The notes: generated from the sequence alone by a model not told the origin. A DNA stretch of 64,000 bases from Notamacropus eugenii (GCF_028372415.1 NC_092874.1:62557865-62621864), one strand, 5' to 3'. Positions 11,700 to 23,669 are shown, counted from the stretch's first letter. Translations and numbers: made by a program.

Positions 11700-11880
11700 T
11701 TTCAAAAGTTTTCACAGAAGTATAGATTTAGGGAGTCCTGTTCATATGTGAGGAAGAAGGCCCCCTATGGCATAATGAACTATCCAAGGTCACTCAGCTA
11801 GCATGTGACAGAGACAGGAGTGGAATTCAGCCCTCCTCTGCCCAAGGGTCCATTGATTTCCTCATGATACCATATTCCCT
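11700..11880 (-). mobile_element. MIR-type SINE fragment
   Basis: Plus-strand wording gaactatccaaggtcactca and gctagcatgtgacagagaca is antisense SINE core. Confidence 0.6.
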
Positions 11881-12639
11881 CAACATACCTGTTTATATTT
11901 TTATAAACAAGTCACTTTCTAAAAAGTGAAACATCATTTTAAAAATATACAAACCAAAGATGCTCTGTATCTACTCTTTCTTTTCTCTTCCTTCTACCTC
12001 CAAAAATCAAATCCTAAATTAGCCCAAAAGCATGTTTCCTCCTATCAAAAAGCATAGAGGAAAAAGACTACAAAACTGGAGGCCTAGGCTGCCTAAGTAG
12101 TTGGGATGCACTCCATTTAGAACAACAATAACAATGATGTGGAAAACAGAGAAGGCTCATCTCCAGCATTAAACCAATACTGCAGACTATGCGGTAAGTG
12201 GGGAAGAAAGCAGGATGACATTTTGGAGTTGGAAGAACTGGGTCCAGCCTACGTCTTGGACGCTGACTGTGTGGCTCTGCCTTCCTCAGAGTGCAGACTC
12301 TAAATGGCACCAGTGTGCCATGGTAGAAGGAAAAAATGTCCTCACCAAGAGCACACTATATCACCACCAGTTTGAACCCAGGTCTGGAACCCCCATAACA
12401 CCCCAAGATCTAAGCTTAATTTTAAACTAAAATGTCCACGTAAAAGAAGGATGGTAACATAATTAGTTATTCTCTAAAGTGACATTTCAATTCAAATTAC
12501 AGGTGGGGTTTTTTTTGTGCCTTACGATTTGTGGAAGAATTTCCTTCGCGGGGCGTTACATCATCCCCTGACTGTTGGACAAAGGCAGTCTGCTGCAGTT
12601 TCCAAGAAACCAACTGTTACACCTCATGAAATAGAGTGC
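11881..12639. other. Intronic sequence with no recognised feature
   Basis: AT-rich, no recognisable repeat body or exon. Short open frames show no motif. Confidence 0.35.
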
Positions 12640-12935
12640 CTCCTCAGTCACCTTCATCTGCTCTTTACCAGGGGGATGACAGTAAGTTCACAGAGGAAGC
12701 CTTGATCGCTCAAATGAAGTCTTGTCTAAGTTCCTCCGAGGCTCAGATCAGGGACTACCTCACTCATAAAGCCTTTCCTGATCCCCCAGTTGGTAGTACT
12801 CTCTCCTTCCCCTCTCAGATTGTCCTCTGTATGTATCCTGTAGGAATTGCTGATATGTTGTCTCTGCATTAAAACAGAAACTCCTTGAGGAGTTTCTGAT
12901 TTTCTTTGGAACTATGCCCTGCATAATAAACATAC
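12640..12935 (+). mobile_element. L2-type LINE 3' end
   Basis: Contains ataaagcctttcctgatccc and the sense-strand run to aaactccttgaggag, the usual order of an L2 3' UTR. Confidence 0.6.
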
Positions 12936-12995
12936 ATGTATGTGTGTGTGTGTGTATATGTACGTATACATATATACACACACACATATATATGT
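12936..12995. repeat. TG/TA-rich microsatellite
   Basis: Short TG, TA and CA runs in series. Confidence 0.85.
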
Positions 12996-14265
12996 TACTA
13001 CACATAGTAAACATTTAACAATGCTCTTTGAATCCTCAAATTATCTTATGTTTATCTATTTATGCATCACGTTCATATATCGACTGACGTATTGCATCTC
13101 TCCCTGCAAACTCTCCGAAGATACTTTCTTTCCTTCGTAAGCCCACTGCCCAGTTTATAGCGAATGCTTGAAAATGTTTCTTGACCATCACAACCTGAGG
13201 ACTCATGATGAACGTTCTCCGCCTCTAGACTGGCTCAGAGGACAGATGGAAGAAAGGTCTCTTTTCTTTCTTTTTCTCTTTGGGGGGCATGGATAATGTG
13301 GGGATTGGTTTTGCCTGCTGATCCATAGCTGTTTGCAGGCTTTGCTCTTATTGCCTTCTCAATGTAAGGGGGGGTGAGGAGAAAAATGGAGAGAATTCAG
13401 AAACAAACAAAAAACAAAACGAAAGTAAATACAAACCCAACCCAACAAAATGCTGGTTGACATGAACAAGCCCGTGGGCAGGCCCCGGCTCACTACACAT
13501 CTGGCCCATCAAGGCTCCGACGCAGATCCTTCCAGACTTTTGAGTGTCTCTCACAAAGATGCACACAAGTTCTTGGTTTGTTCTTAATTTGCTCAGTTCA
13601 ATTCAATAACAAGTCCTTAATCTGTCAGTTCCTATAGGCCAAAGTATCTTTAGCCTCAATATCTTATCACCCATTATGTACATGTATCTCATTTTAATCT
13701 AAAAGTCATGATTCAAACTTCTATATTAATTCCTTTCTTCTTTTATATAAAGAACTGCAAAGTACTGTTAATTTATTTCTCCCTGTCCAATGGGTCTTCA
13801 CTTGGTTTCAATAAATTATTCCCAATCATAAAAAAGAAATGGCATCTCAGAGAGCTGTTTGGTGTTCATACATAAACACTTGGGTACAGGGTTTCTGAGA
13901 TGGTATCACCAACAAGGTTTCTCACAGAGCCACAGAACTGATTTGAGGACTCCTACTGATGTATCGTTCATTCTGAGAGTGTCTGGAGGATGTCAAGGGA
14001 TAGTTTGGCCAGGACTCAGCACTGTGCTGCTGCAGTAATTTGAAATACCTTTCAGATCCCACTGTAAGAAAAAGAACATATCAGATGCTCCTCCTTTCAC
14101 TTAAGTAATCTCTAGATTTTTATTTCTTGGGAAGGTAAAAACCAGCAGTCGTGACACATTCACTAATCAGGAGAAAAGCCTTCTCATACAGTCTTCTTAG
14201 CTCTTGTCCTTTTATCTATGACTCTAAGCATCTCTGCTAAAATAGCCAAGTCCTCTGACAATCAG
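12996..14265. other. Intronic sequence with no recognised feature
   Basis: Mostly unclassified. The piece at 13440-13560 is more GC-rich than its surroundings and shows no repeat wording. Confidence 0.35.
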
Positions 14266-14365
14266 CTACTTGTAGGGACTGACTGCCTTTTGCTACCTTC
14301 AGCAGTTAGCACAGTGCCTGGCACACAGTAGGCATTTAGTAAATGTTCACTGACTGACTGATTGA
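14266..14365 (+). mobile_element. L2-type LINE 3' terminus
   Basis: Ends with agcacagtgcctggcacac followed by gtaggcatttagtaaatg and a short tgactgactgat tail, the standard terminus. Confidence 0.7.
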
Positions 14366-14369
14366 CGTG

Positions 14370-14590
14370 TAATGTGGATTGTGGGAGGCAGCTACACTGC
14401 AGCAGAAAGCAGAGTGGATTTAGAACGGGCAAATTATTAACTGTGTAATCTTAGTATCTGAGCCCCAGTTTCCTTTCTATAAAATAGTGACAACATTTGC
14501 ATAGCCTATCATACATGATTATCATAAGACCCAAGTGAGAGCACTTTATAAAATATAAAGTCTCATATCAATATCAGCTATTATTTGATA
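14370..14590 (+). mobile_element. MIR-type SINE, diverged
   Basis: gcagctacactgcagcag head, gccccagtttcctttctat core and a following ataaaatagtgacaac motif. Confidence 0.6.
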
Positions 14591-14825
14591 ATGATGACCA
14601 ATTCACACTTCTGTAGAACTTGTCTTCAAATTAACCCTCATCTCAACAGAAGTCATGTGCATAGGTAATGATGACCAAGTCTTTCTTTTTGGTTCAGAGA
14701 CAGGTATAGTATTATCAGAGAATCAATGATGCCTTTAGGCAGATTGGGCAGTCCCAAGATTAAACTGCTACACAGCTGAAAACTCAATGCCTTGTTTTTC
14801 CTGAGGATATAGTTACCACTATGTC

Positions 14826-15901
14826 TAGTTTCTTTTTAAATTTAACTTAATTTATTTCTTGTTATATTTCAAGTTCCAAACTGCCTCTTCCCCTCACTCC
14901 CCACCCCTGAACTAGAAAAGGTTACAATTTGACATTGTATATACATACATACGTATGAACAGACACACATAATACATACACACATATGCATATACATGTG
15001 TATGTGCGTAAAATCATGCTTTGCATACTTGTATTTCTCAGTTCTTTCTCTGGAGGTGGACAGCATCTTCCTTCATAGGTCCTTGGTAGTTAATCTGCAT
15101 ATTTATACTACTCAGAACAGCTTAGCCATTCACCATAATTCTTTGAACAATATTGCTTTTGTATACCACCTTCTCTTGGCTCTGTTCATTTCACTCTTCA
15201 TTATTACATGCAGGTCTTTCCACATTTTTCTTAAACTAACCAGCTCATAATTTCTTACAGAACAGTAGTAGTATTCCATCACAATAATATATCACAACTT
15301 GCTTATCCACTCCACATTCCTCTCAATTTCCAGTTCTTTGCTACCACAAAGAGAACTGCTATAAATATTTAGAACATAAAGGTTTTTTTCCTTTTTCCCT
15401 GATCACCTTGGGTCCATATTACCTTGGGACTTAACAGTGGTATTGCTGGGTCAAAGGGTATGAACAATTTTATAACTCTTTGGGCATAATTCCAGATTGT
15501 TCTCCAAAATGGTTGGATCAGTTCACAGTTCCAACAACAGTGCTTTAGTGCCTCAATTTTTCCACATCCCCTCCAACACTTAACATTTTCCTCTTCCACC
15601 ATTTTAATCAATTTTAGGTATGAAATGATATCTCAAAGTTGTTTTAATTTTAATTTCTCTAATCAAAGATTTAGAGCATTTTTTTATATGACTACATATA
15701 GCTTTGATTTCTTCTTCCAAAAAACTGCCTGTTCATATCCTTGACCATTAAGCAATTGGGGAAATGACTCATATGCTTATAAATTTGGTAGAGTTCTCTA
15801 CATATTTGAGACATGAGACCTTTATCTGAGAAACTGTAGGAATTTTCCTCAATTTTTTGCTTTCCTTATAATCTTGACTACACTGATTTTATTTGTATAA
15901 A
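14826..15901 (-). mobile_element. Old L1 LINE, 3' part of ORF2 and 3'UTR
   Basis: On minus the sequence encodes an L1 ORF2 C-terminal remnant, with the cysteine-rich motif KCWRGCGKIEALKHCCWNCE and a following QPFWRTIWNYAQ at 15470-15611. The reading frame is short and broken elsewhere. The 3' end lies at the A-rich region near 14830. The left arm of a 187-bp inverted repeat (15468-15654) falls inside it. Confidence 0.85.
15468..15654 (+). repeat. Left arm of a 187-bp inverted repeat
   Basis: Matches the reverse complement of 15940-16126 at 186 of 187 positions; the one difference is in the cacagttcc / cacaggtcc context near 15529. Confidence 0.95.
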
Positions 15902-16126
15902 ACCTAAGGATGTACTGCATCAGAGCCAAAGGTCCTTGGATTAAAATTAAAACAACTTTGAGATATCATTTCATACCTAAAATTGATTAAAATGGTGGAA
16001 GAGGAAAATGTTAAGTGTTGGAGGGGATGTGGAAAAATTGAGGCACTAAAGCACTGTTGTTGGACCTGTGAACTGATCCAACCATTTTGGAGAACAATCT
16101 GGAATTATGCCCAAAGAGTTATAAAA
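15902..16126. repeat. 225-bp templated insert: two inverted copies
   Basis: Bases 15902-15942 are an exact reverse complement of 16621-16661 (41 bp). Bases 15940-16126 are the reverse complement of 15468-15654 (187 bp, one mismatch). The two copies overlap by three bases (att, 15940-15942), a microhomology join. The second copy re-creates the L1 ORF2 cysteine motif on the plus strand, so this is not a separate L1 insertion. Confidence 0.9.
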
Positions 16127-16139
16127 ACAGAACATGTTT

Positions 16140-16216
16140 TTTACTGTCCCTCACAATCCACCAGCCCCTGCCACAGTCTAGCACATTAGTAGACACATAG
16201 TAGATATTGTAAAAAT
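16140..16216 (+). mobile_element. L2-type LINE 3' terminus scrap
   Basis: ccacagtctagcacattag followed by acacatagtagatattg resembles the L2 terminus. Confidence 0.4.
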
Positions 16217-16620
16217 GCCGGCTAAAAGACTGCTTCGAGTGTAAGTTGGTGCTTGAGCTGAATCCAAAAAGAAGTGAGGGATTTTATTCTAGGCAAGGAC
16301 ACGAGAGATGGAAGAACATACAAGTGTTCAATACAAGAAGGATGACATCAGACATATTGAAGTTCAGAATGAATGGAGCTAAGACAACAGAAAGTTAGTT
16401 TCTCAAAACAACATTGGGGAAAGAGAAGGACCAAAGAAGGGTAGCGTTGCTGCTTGGGGTGAATGAGATACGATAATTCACAAGTGAGAGAAGGCAGAAC
16501 TGTTCACTTGTTGTCTCTGTTTTCTCTGCTAAGGAGAATGTTCTTTGGACTGTAAAGGACAGAACAAAAATGGCTATTGAATATAAGCAAGGAGATGAGA
16601 GCATAAAGCTATCCTTGATG

Positions 16621-16661
16621 AATCCAAGGACCTTTGGCTCTGATGCAGTACATCCTTAGGT
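16621..16661 (+). repeat. Source of the 41-bp inverted copy
   Basis: Exact reverse complement of 15902-15942. The match stops at both ends (g16620 and a16662 do not pair). Confidence 0.95.
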
Positions 16662-16689
16662 ATGGTGTGATGATGGAGCCACTGTCAGT

Positions 16690-17265
16690 TCTACTGGAAA
16701 GATGATAGATCATAGGAGAGTTGAGGAAGACCTGGAGAAGGCCAAATGTCCCAATTTCCAAAAAAGAAAATAGAAAAGAATCTGCAAAGTCATAGAAGAA
16801 AGTGATGACCAAGCGCTAGTTTGGCTTCATCAAGAACAGGTCATGCCACACTAACAAGATTTCCATTTTTGACAAGGACTCTAAACTGGCAGAGCAGTGG
16901 AATGTGGCAGATACTGTTCATCTAGATTTTAGGAAAATATTTGATAAATATCTCATGCTATTCTTGTGGACACTAAGGAGAGATGTGACCTAGATAACAA
17001 AATAAATGGCTGTACTTATAACTGAATGGCTAGACTCGAAGACAATCATGACTGGTTTGATATCCCAGTGGTGAGTTTGTCTCCAGTGGAGAGAGTGAGC
17101 TAAGGATCTCTACCCAGTCATCTCAACATCTTTATCAATGACTTGCATGAAGGAGTGAGTACATGACATCCATATCAAATCTCCAAATGCTAAAAAGCCG
17201 GGGACATCAAGGGGAACAAAGATTGTACAGAACAAGGGAAATGGAATGAATCAAATTAGGTAACA
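16690..17265 (+). mobile_element. CR1/L3-like LINE, reverse transcriptase remnant
   Basis: The plus strand, read across several frameshifts and stops, carries order-preserved RT motifs: HLDFRKIFDK-like at about 16920, ITEWLDSKT, and HLFINDL-like (atctttatcaatgacttgc) near 17130. This matches the middle of a CR1-clade RT. It is a dead relic. Confidence 0.65.
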
Positions 17266-17269
17266 TTTT

Positions 17270-17670
17270 ATAGGATAAGTTAGTCTTCCACAACATGACT
17301 ATTATGGAAGTCTAGCCAAACTCCACATATACAGCCTCTATTGAATTACTTGCCTTCTCAGTGAGGATGGGTGGGGAGGAAGAAAGGGAGAGAAGTTGGA
17401 ACTCAAAGTTTTAGGAAGGAATGTTGAGAATTGTTTTTGCATCTGGTAATGAGGTATAGAAATCTATCTTGCTCTACAAGAAAAGAGAAGATGGGATAAG
17501 GGAACGGAGGGGTGTGATAAAAGGAAGGGTAGATTGAGGGAAGAGGGAATCAGAATGCATGGTGTTTTGGGGTGTAGGAGGGGAGAGATGGGGAGAAAAT
17601 TTGGAACTCAAAATCTTGAGAAAATGAACTAAAAATTAATTAAAAAATAAAAACATTTAAAAATTATAGA
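17270..17670 (+). mobile_element. 5'-truncated L1/HAL1 3'UTR
   Basis: Closely parallels the 3'UTR of the HAL1 at 22760-23176 (acacatatacagcctctattg-like region, ggggagagatggggagaaaa and an ending AATTAATT/A-rich tail). It lacks any coding part. Confidence 0.8.
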
Positions 17671-17969
17671 ATATACATAGTTTCACATGAGTTTAAAAAT
17701 CTACTTTTCCAAGGATGGGACGGGGGAGAGGCATGATAAGACAGCAGTTTGTCTGGAAGAGATATGAGGATTTTAGTGGACTAGAAGTTCACCATAAGTT
17801 CACAGTCACCAAAAAAGTCACCAGGCTTTTGAGTTGCCTGAATTGAGGTACAGCTTCCAGGAATAAAGAAACAATTCGGTTATATTTGGCTGTTACATAC
17901 ATCTGATGTACACTAACCCCACTATCTACAAGAAGTCTTTCTACAGGAAGGAATTCTTAAAAAATTCAG

Positions 17970-18690
17970 CATTTTTTTTTTAATCCTTCCTTCACCACTG
18001 CCCTGTCCTTGAGATGGTAAGTAATCAGACAAAGGTTATATATGTGTAAATACGTAAACCATTTCCATATTAGTCATTTTGTATAAGAAAATTTGAACAA
18101 AAGGAAGAGAGAAAGTGAAAAATAGTATATTTTTATCTGCTATCAGATTCTACAGTTCTTTGTCTGGAGGTAGAAAGTATTTTTCATCATGAGACCTTTG
18201 TTATCAAGTTAGATCATGGTACTGCTGAGAATAACTCAAGCCATTCACTGTCCAATACTGTGGTTACTATGTACAGTGGTCTCCTGGTTCTGCTCACTTC
18301 ACTTTGTATCAGTTCATGGAGGTCTTTCCAGGTTTTTTCAAAATCACCCTGCTTGGCATTTCTTATAGCACAACAATATTCCATCACAATCGTATGCTAC
18401 AACTTGTTCAGCCATTCCCCAACTGAAGTGCATTCACTTGATATCCAATTATTAGACAACCATATAAAGAGCTGCTACAAAAACTTTTGTGCAAATAAAT
18501 TCTGTTTCCTTTTTTTAAAAAATCTCTTTGGGATAGAGACCTGGCAGTGGTATTGCCAGGTCAAAGGGTATGCACACTTTGTAGTCCTTTGGGCATAGTT
18601 TTGGATTGCTTTCCAGAAGGGTTAGATCAGTTCACAACTTCACCATTAGTGGAGTGCAGTAGGTCGCAGTTTTCCTACAACCTCTCCAAC
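17970..18690 (-). mobile_element. Old L1 LINE 3' part
   Basis: Poly-T start (A-tail on minus) at 17973-17982, then the antisense of the marsupial L1 3' region, including caatattccatcacaatcg, gtggtattgccaggtcaaag and a gatcagttcacaacttcacc motif. These match 15250-15560 and 23190-23530. Confidence 0.85.
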
Positions 18691-18694
18691 ATTT

Positions 18695-18925
18695 GCTTAG
18701 GAAGTCTTTCCTAATTGTAGTGCCTTCTCTTTGTTGGTTATTTCCAATTAATCCTGTCTATAGTTTGTCTGTCCATAGCTGATTGCATGTTGTCTCCCCC
18801 ATCTGACGGTGAGATCCTTGAGAGCAAGGACTATTTTTTTCCTTTCTTTGTATCCTGAGGGCTTAGCACAGTGCCTGGCCCACAGCAGACCCAACAAGTG
18901 TTTACTGACTGACTGGAGTGTTGTG
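18695..18925 (+). mobile_element. L2-type LINE 3' end
   Basis: Ordered wording: ggaagtctttcctaattg, gcatgttgtctcccccat, gagatccttgagagcaagg, then gcttagcacagtgcctggc and a tgactgactgg end. Confidence 0.75.
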
Positions 18926-18939
18926 TTTATTTCTGAGTG

Positions 18940-19362
18940 CTATAATTTAGGAAGAATGTTGCTGGAGTGCATCCTGAGCAATGGTGAAAAGCATTAAATG
19001 GAAGCAGATGAAGACTGGTGGAAGGAGCTGTGGATGTTTAGCTTAGAAAGGACTGGGAGGCAGGGTGTGATGGCTGTTTTCAGGTCTTTCAAGCGCAGTC
19101 CTCCTGGAAGAAGGATCACATTTCTTATCTTGGCCTTCAGAGAGCAGAAAGTGGAATAAGGAGTGGAAGCTGTAAAAGAGGCAAAGCAATCTGGGATGAG
19201 GAAGATCTCCTAACAATTAGTGACCCCAAATGGGAGGTCATGGGCTCCTTCTCATGGGAGGTGGTCAAGAGAAAGGCTAGAGAACTGCATGGTGGGCTGG
19301 TGGTGAAGGGGATCCTGTCTCTGGGATTTCTTTTCAGTTCTGAAATTCTGTGATGACAGGTG
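18940..19362 (+). mobile_element. CR1-like LINE 3' end
   Basis: Sense wording of a CR1-clade 3' end: tggatgtttagcttagaaag, a caggtctttcaag motif, ctcctaacaattag, a gggaggt..tgggctcc motif and a terminal ttctgaaattctgtgatg. Confidence 0.7.
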
Positions 19363-19718
19363 GTGGCTGAATCTGCACATTATTTCACTTCAATCATCTC
19401 TTCAAAGTATTTAGCAATCCTCTTTTTTATTTTAATCACGAAAAATCCACCTTTCCTCTCTCCCACCTCCTCCCTTGGGAAAGCAAGAAAAACAAAACCC
19501 CATTTCAAACGTATAATTGAACAAAACAAATTTTCACATTGGCCGTATCCAAAAAAGTTCCATGTCTCAATCTTCACTCTGAGTCCATCAGCTCATTGAC
19601 AGGAAGTGGGTGGCATGTTTCATCATGAGCACTCGAATTATGGTCAGTTACAGACTGAGCAGTGCTTCTAAGGCTTGCACAGTTCTTTGTCTTTACAATA
19701 TTGCTATCACTGTATAAA

Positions 19719-19728
19719 TTGTTCTTCC
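19719..19728. repeat. Target-site duplication, left, of plus HAL1
   Basis: ttgttcttcc; identical to 23177-23186. Confidence 0.85.
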
Positions 19729-22700
19729 GGAGGGGTGGAGCCAAGATGGTGGAGTAGAAAGATGTACATCCTCTAGTGCTTCCCCCCCACAGCCCACAAA
19801 ACACCTGTAAAAAATGGCTCTCAACAAATTCTAGAGCAGCAGAAGCCACAGAACAACAGAGTGAAAAAAGTTTCCAGCCAAAGGTAACCCAGAAGGCTGA
19901 CAGGAAAGGTCTATTTCATGGAACACTGAGCAGAGTAGAGCCCTGTGCACAGCACAGGGAGAAACAGGATCTGAACAGACCTCCAGGGCAGAATTCCCAG
20001 CAGGGAGCAGATCCCTCAACCCACAAGCGACAAAGAAAGCTCCAAAGGTCAGTGTGGGAGGACTTTCCCAAATGGGAGAGAGGGGAATGGGGTCCCCCCA
20101 GCACTGGTCCCAGGTAGTGGCAGAGGCAGCGGCAGCAGAAGCAGCAGCGGGCTGCAGGTGACTACGGTGGCCTCAGAAACAGTCTGGGTCTGTAGTCCTG
20201 GCAGCTCAGCTTAAAGTCTCTGGAGGAATTGAGCAGCTGATCTGAATCTCAGCCTTGAGCATGGTACTGGGGGGAGGAGGAGCATTAGGACCTTCCTCTT
20301 GACAAAGGATTCAGAAGTCAAGTAACTGGCTGAGAAAATGGCCAAAAAAGGAAAAAAAATAAGACTATAGAAGGTTACTTTCTTGGTGAAGAGGTGTATC
20401 CTTCCATCCTTTCAGATGAGGAAGAACAAGGCATACTGTCAGAGGAAGTCAAGGCTTCTGCATCCAGTACCTCCAAAATGAATATGAAATGGGCTCAGGC
20501 CATAGAAGAGCTTGAAAAGTGAGTCAGCAGCTTGCTAAAAGAGAACCAAAAAAAATGCTGAGGAAAATAACACCTTTAAAAAGAGGCTAACTCAATTGGA
20601 AAAAGAGGTCCAAAAAGCCAATGAGGAGAAGAAGGTTTTAAAAAGCAGAATTAGCCAAAAGGAAAAGGAGGTTCAAAAGTTCACTGAACAAAATAGTTCT
20701 TTAAAAATGAGAGTTGCCCCCTTCCTCCCCCATCCCTATCCTTCCCTCTATCCTTCCCCTTTCTCCCTTCCCTGGCCTTGGCGATGCTGTGGTGGAGATG
20801 GTCGAGGAGGCCATGGAGCCTGCGGGAGTGGACATCAAGGGGCTATGCTAGGACATGCTCTCCAAAATGGCCACATACCTGACGGGCGAGCTGACAGTGA
20901 CCAATGAAGACTATAAATTTCTGGAAAATATGAACAAACTGACTAGCTTGAAGTATCTAGAAAGAAAGATATTGCAGTAAACAAGTAGAAACCTAAAGGA
21001 TTTAAACCAGAAATATGCAGCACTTCAGTCTTATCTGGATCAGATCACTTTAACTGAGGAGCAAGTAGCAGTTCTTGAGCAGGCAGCTTACAAATTGGAC
21101 ACATATTCAAAGAAACCAGAAGCAAAGTACAAGAAGTTAGAAAGACGATGGAAGACTTCTTTAGCACAGAGACTTTGCAAGAATATTTTTTTAAGAGCTG
21201 AAATAAGTGGGATGGAACTTATCATGATGCTTCAGTTCCTAAAAGTAAGATGTGCTGCCAATCCAAGGAGAACCCCAACCCCGACCTCTGGTTAGATGTG
21301 TAACTCTGACCACCCCTGATGTTTTCCTAAACCTGGACCCCCTGGAGCCCCATTTTATTGTGTGCTTCATCACGTGCCCTGGACCAAGGCTCAGAAATGA
21401 GGATCAACCCCATCTAGAGCAGACACAGATGAGAGGCCCTCGTCACCATGTCTCCTCCCTTCTTCCCTCTGCCCCCAGCCCCTTCATAACCTGTTCTTGA
21501 TCTTAAATAATAAATGCCAGTCCACGAAAAAAATTGAGTGGAGTTCAGGGAAGCTAATGACTATATGATAAACCAAGAAGTTAGAAAACAAAACCAAAAG
21601 ACTGAAAAAAATAGAAGATAATACGAAACATCTCATTGGAAAAAACAGCTGACCTGGAAAATAGATCCTGGGGAGACAATTTAAAAATTATGGGACTACC
21701 TGAAAGTTATGATCAAGAAAAGAGCCTAGACATTATCTTTCATGAAATTATCAAGGAAAACTGCCTTGATATTCTAGAACCAGAGGAAAAAATAAATATT
21801 AAAAGAATCCACTGATCATCTGAAAGAGACCCGAAAAGAGAAACTCCTAGGAGTATTGTGGCCAAATTTCAGAGTTCCCAGGTTAAGGAGAAAATATTGC
21901 AAGCAGCTAGAAACAATCAATTTGAGTATTGTGGAAATACAATCAGGATAACATAAGATCTGGCAGCTTCTACATTAAGGGATCGAAGGGCTTGGAATAG
22001 GACATTCCAGAAGTCAAAGGAACTGGAATTAAAACCAAGAATCACCTACCCAGCAAAACTGAGTATAATACTTCAAGGGAATAAATGGTCATTCAATGAT
22101 ATAGAGGACTTTCAAGCATTCATAATGAAAAGAACAGAACTGAATACAAAATTTGACTTCCAAACACAAGCATCAAGAGAAGCATGAAAAGGTAAACAGA
22201 AAAGAAAAATCATAAAGGACTTTCTAAAGCTGAACTGTTTACATTCCTACTTGGAAAGATAATATTTGTAATTCTTGAGACTTTTCTCAGTATTTGGGTA
22301 GATGGAGGGATTATACACATATACACCCCTCCCCGCCCCAAACAGAGAGTATAGGTTGAGTTGAATCAGAAGAGATGATATCCATACAAAAATTAAATTA
22401 AATTAAGGGGTGAGAGAGAGAATACCGGGAGGAGAAATGGAGAAATGGAATGGGGCAGGCTATCACTCATAAAAGACATAAGAAAAACCTTGTTCAATGG
22501 AGGAGAAAAGGAAAGAGGAGAGGAGGGAAAAGTGAAGCTTACTCTCTTCATACATGGCATAAGGAGGGAATAACATGTTCACTAAATTTGGTATGAAAAT
22601 CTATCTTACACTACAGGACAGTAAGGGAGAAGAGGACAAGTGGGGTGAGGGGGATGATAGAAGGGAGGGCAAATAGAAGAAGTGAGTAACTAGAAGTAGA

Positions 22701-23176
22701 CACTTTTGGGAAGGGACAAGGTCAAATGAGAGAACAGAAAAAAGGGGGGGCAGGGTAGGGATGGAGGGCAATATAGTCTTACACAACATGATTACTATGG
22801 AAGTCTTTTGCAAAATGATACACATATAGACTGTATCGAATTGCTTGCCTTCTCAGTGGGGATGGGGAGGGAGGGAAGTTGGAATTCAAAGTATTAGAAA
22901 CAAATGTTGAGAATTATTATTGCATATAATTGGGAAATAAGAAATACAGGTAATGGGGTACAGAAATTTATCTTGCTGTACAAGAAAAAAGAGAAGATGG
23001 GGATAAGGGAAGGGCGGGATGTGATAGAAGGGAGAGTTCATTGAAGGGAGGGGTAATCAGAATGCAAGGTATTATGGGGTGGGGGGAGGGGAGAGATGGG
23101 GAGAAAAATTGGAACTCAAAATTTTGTGGAAATCAATGTTGAAATCTAAAAATAAATTAATTAATTAAAAAAAAAT
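19729..23176 (+). mobile_element. HAL1 (half-L1) with a degraded ORF1
   Basis: Starts ggaggggtggagccaagatgg, the L1-type 5' end with a YY1-like AAGATGG motif. A GC-rich 5'UTR follows, then an ORF1 beginning MAKKGKK near 20337 that contains stops, then a 3'UTR of about 990 bp and an A-rich tail. There is no ORF2: ORF1 passes directly to the 3'UTR, as in the other HAL1 here. A 10-bp duplication, ttgttcttcc, flanks it (19719-19728, 23177-23186). A BLOC1S2 retrocopy interrupts ORF1. Confidence 0.8.
20717..21533 (+). pseudogene. BLOC1S2: Processed BLOC1S2 retrocopy
   Basis: An intronless copy of the mRNA for BLOC-1 subunit 2, a component of the BLOC-1/BORC complexes in lysosome-related organelle transport. 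The coding remnant at 20783-21151 aligns through most of the protein: MATYLTGELTVTNEDYK, ENMNKLTSLKYLE, SRNLKDLNQKYAALQSYLDQ, QAAYKLDTYSKK and the terminal KKLERR. Defects: an in-frame TAG near 20849, a small deletion after SLKYLE with a compensating one about 20 nt later, and loss of the normal stop (TGG at 21149-21151). A 3'UTR with AATAAA (21509-21514) and a seven-A tail (21527-21533) show retroposition. The N-terminus is replaced by a pyrimidine-rich stretch, perhaps 5'UTR. Flanks aaaaatgaga / aaaaattgag may be a worn duplication. Not expected to make protein. Confidence 0.88.
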
Positions 23177-23186
23177 TTGTTCTTCC
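23177..23186. repeat. Target-site duplication, right, of plus HAL1
   Basis: ttgttcttcc, directly after the A-rich tail. Confidence 0.85.
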
Positions 23187-23669
23187 AGTTCTGCTCACTT
23201 CAATCTGCACCAATTTATACATTTTTTTCCAGGTTTTTCTGAAATCATCTCCATCATCATTTCTTAGGGCAAAACAGTATTCCATCACTTTCATATATTA
23301 CAACTTGCTCAGCCACTCACCAATTAAAAGGTATACCTTTTGTTTCCAATTCTTTGATACTGCAAATAAAGCTGCTATAAATATTTTTGTATTTTCCTAT
23401 TTTTTAAAATCTTTTTTGGATATAGACATGGTGGTGGCATTGCTGCGTTGAAGGGCATACAGAGTCTAATAGTTTTTTGGGCAGAGTTCTACATTGCTTC
23501 CCAGGATGGCTGGGAGATCACAGCTCCCCCAATAGTACATTAAAGTGCCTATTTTCCCATAGGCCTGTGTCATTTTCCTCTTTTTGCTAATTTTGCTCAT
23601 CTAATGGATGTGAAGTAGAACCTCAGAGTTGTTTTAATTTGTATTTCTCTAATTATTAGTGATTTAGAG

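Noticed and set aside
15983..16189. Plus-strand frame with an L1 ORF2 cysteine motif, suggesting a second L1 copy
   Set aside because: It is the inverted 187-bp copy of the neighbouring minus-strand L1 and stops being L1-like exactly at the copy edge.
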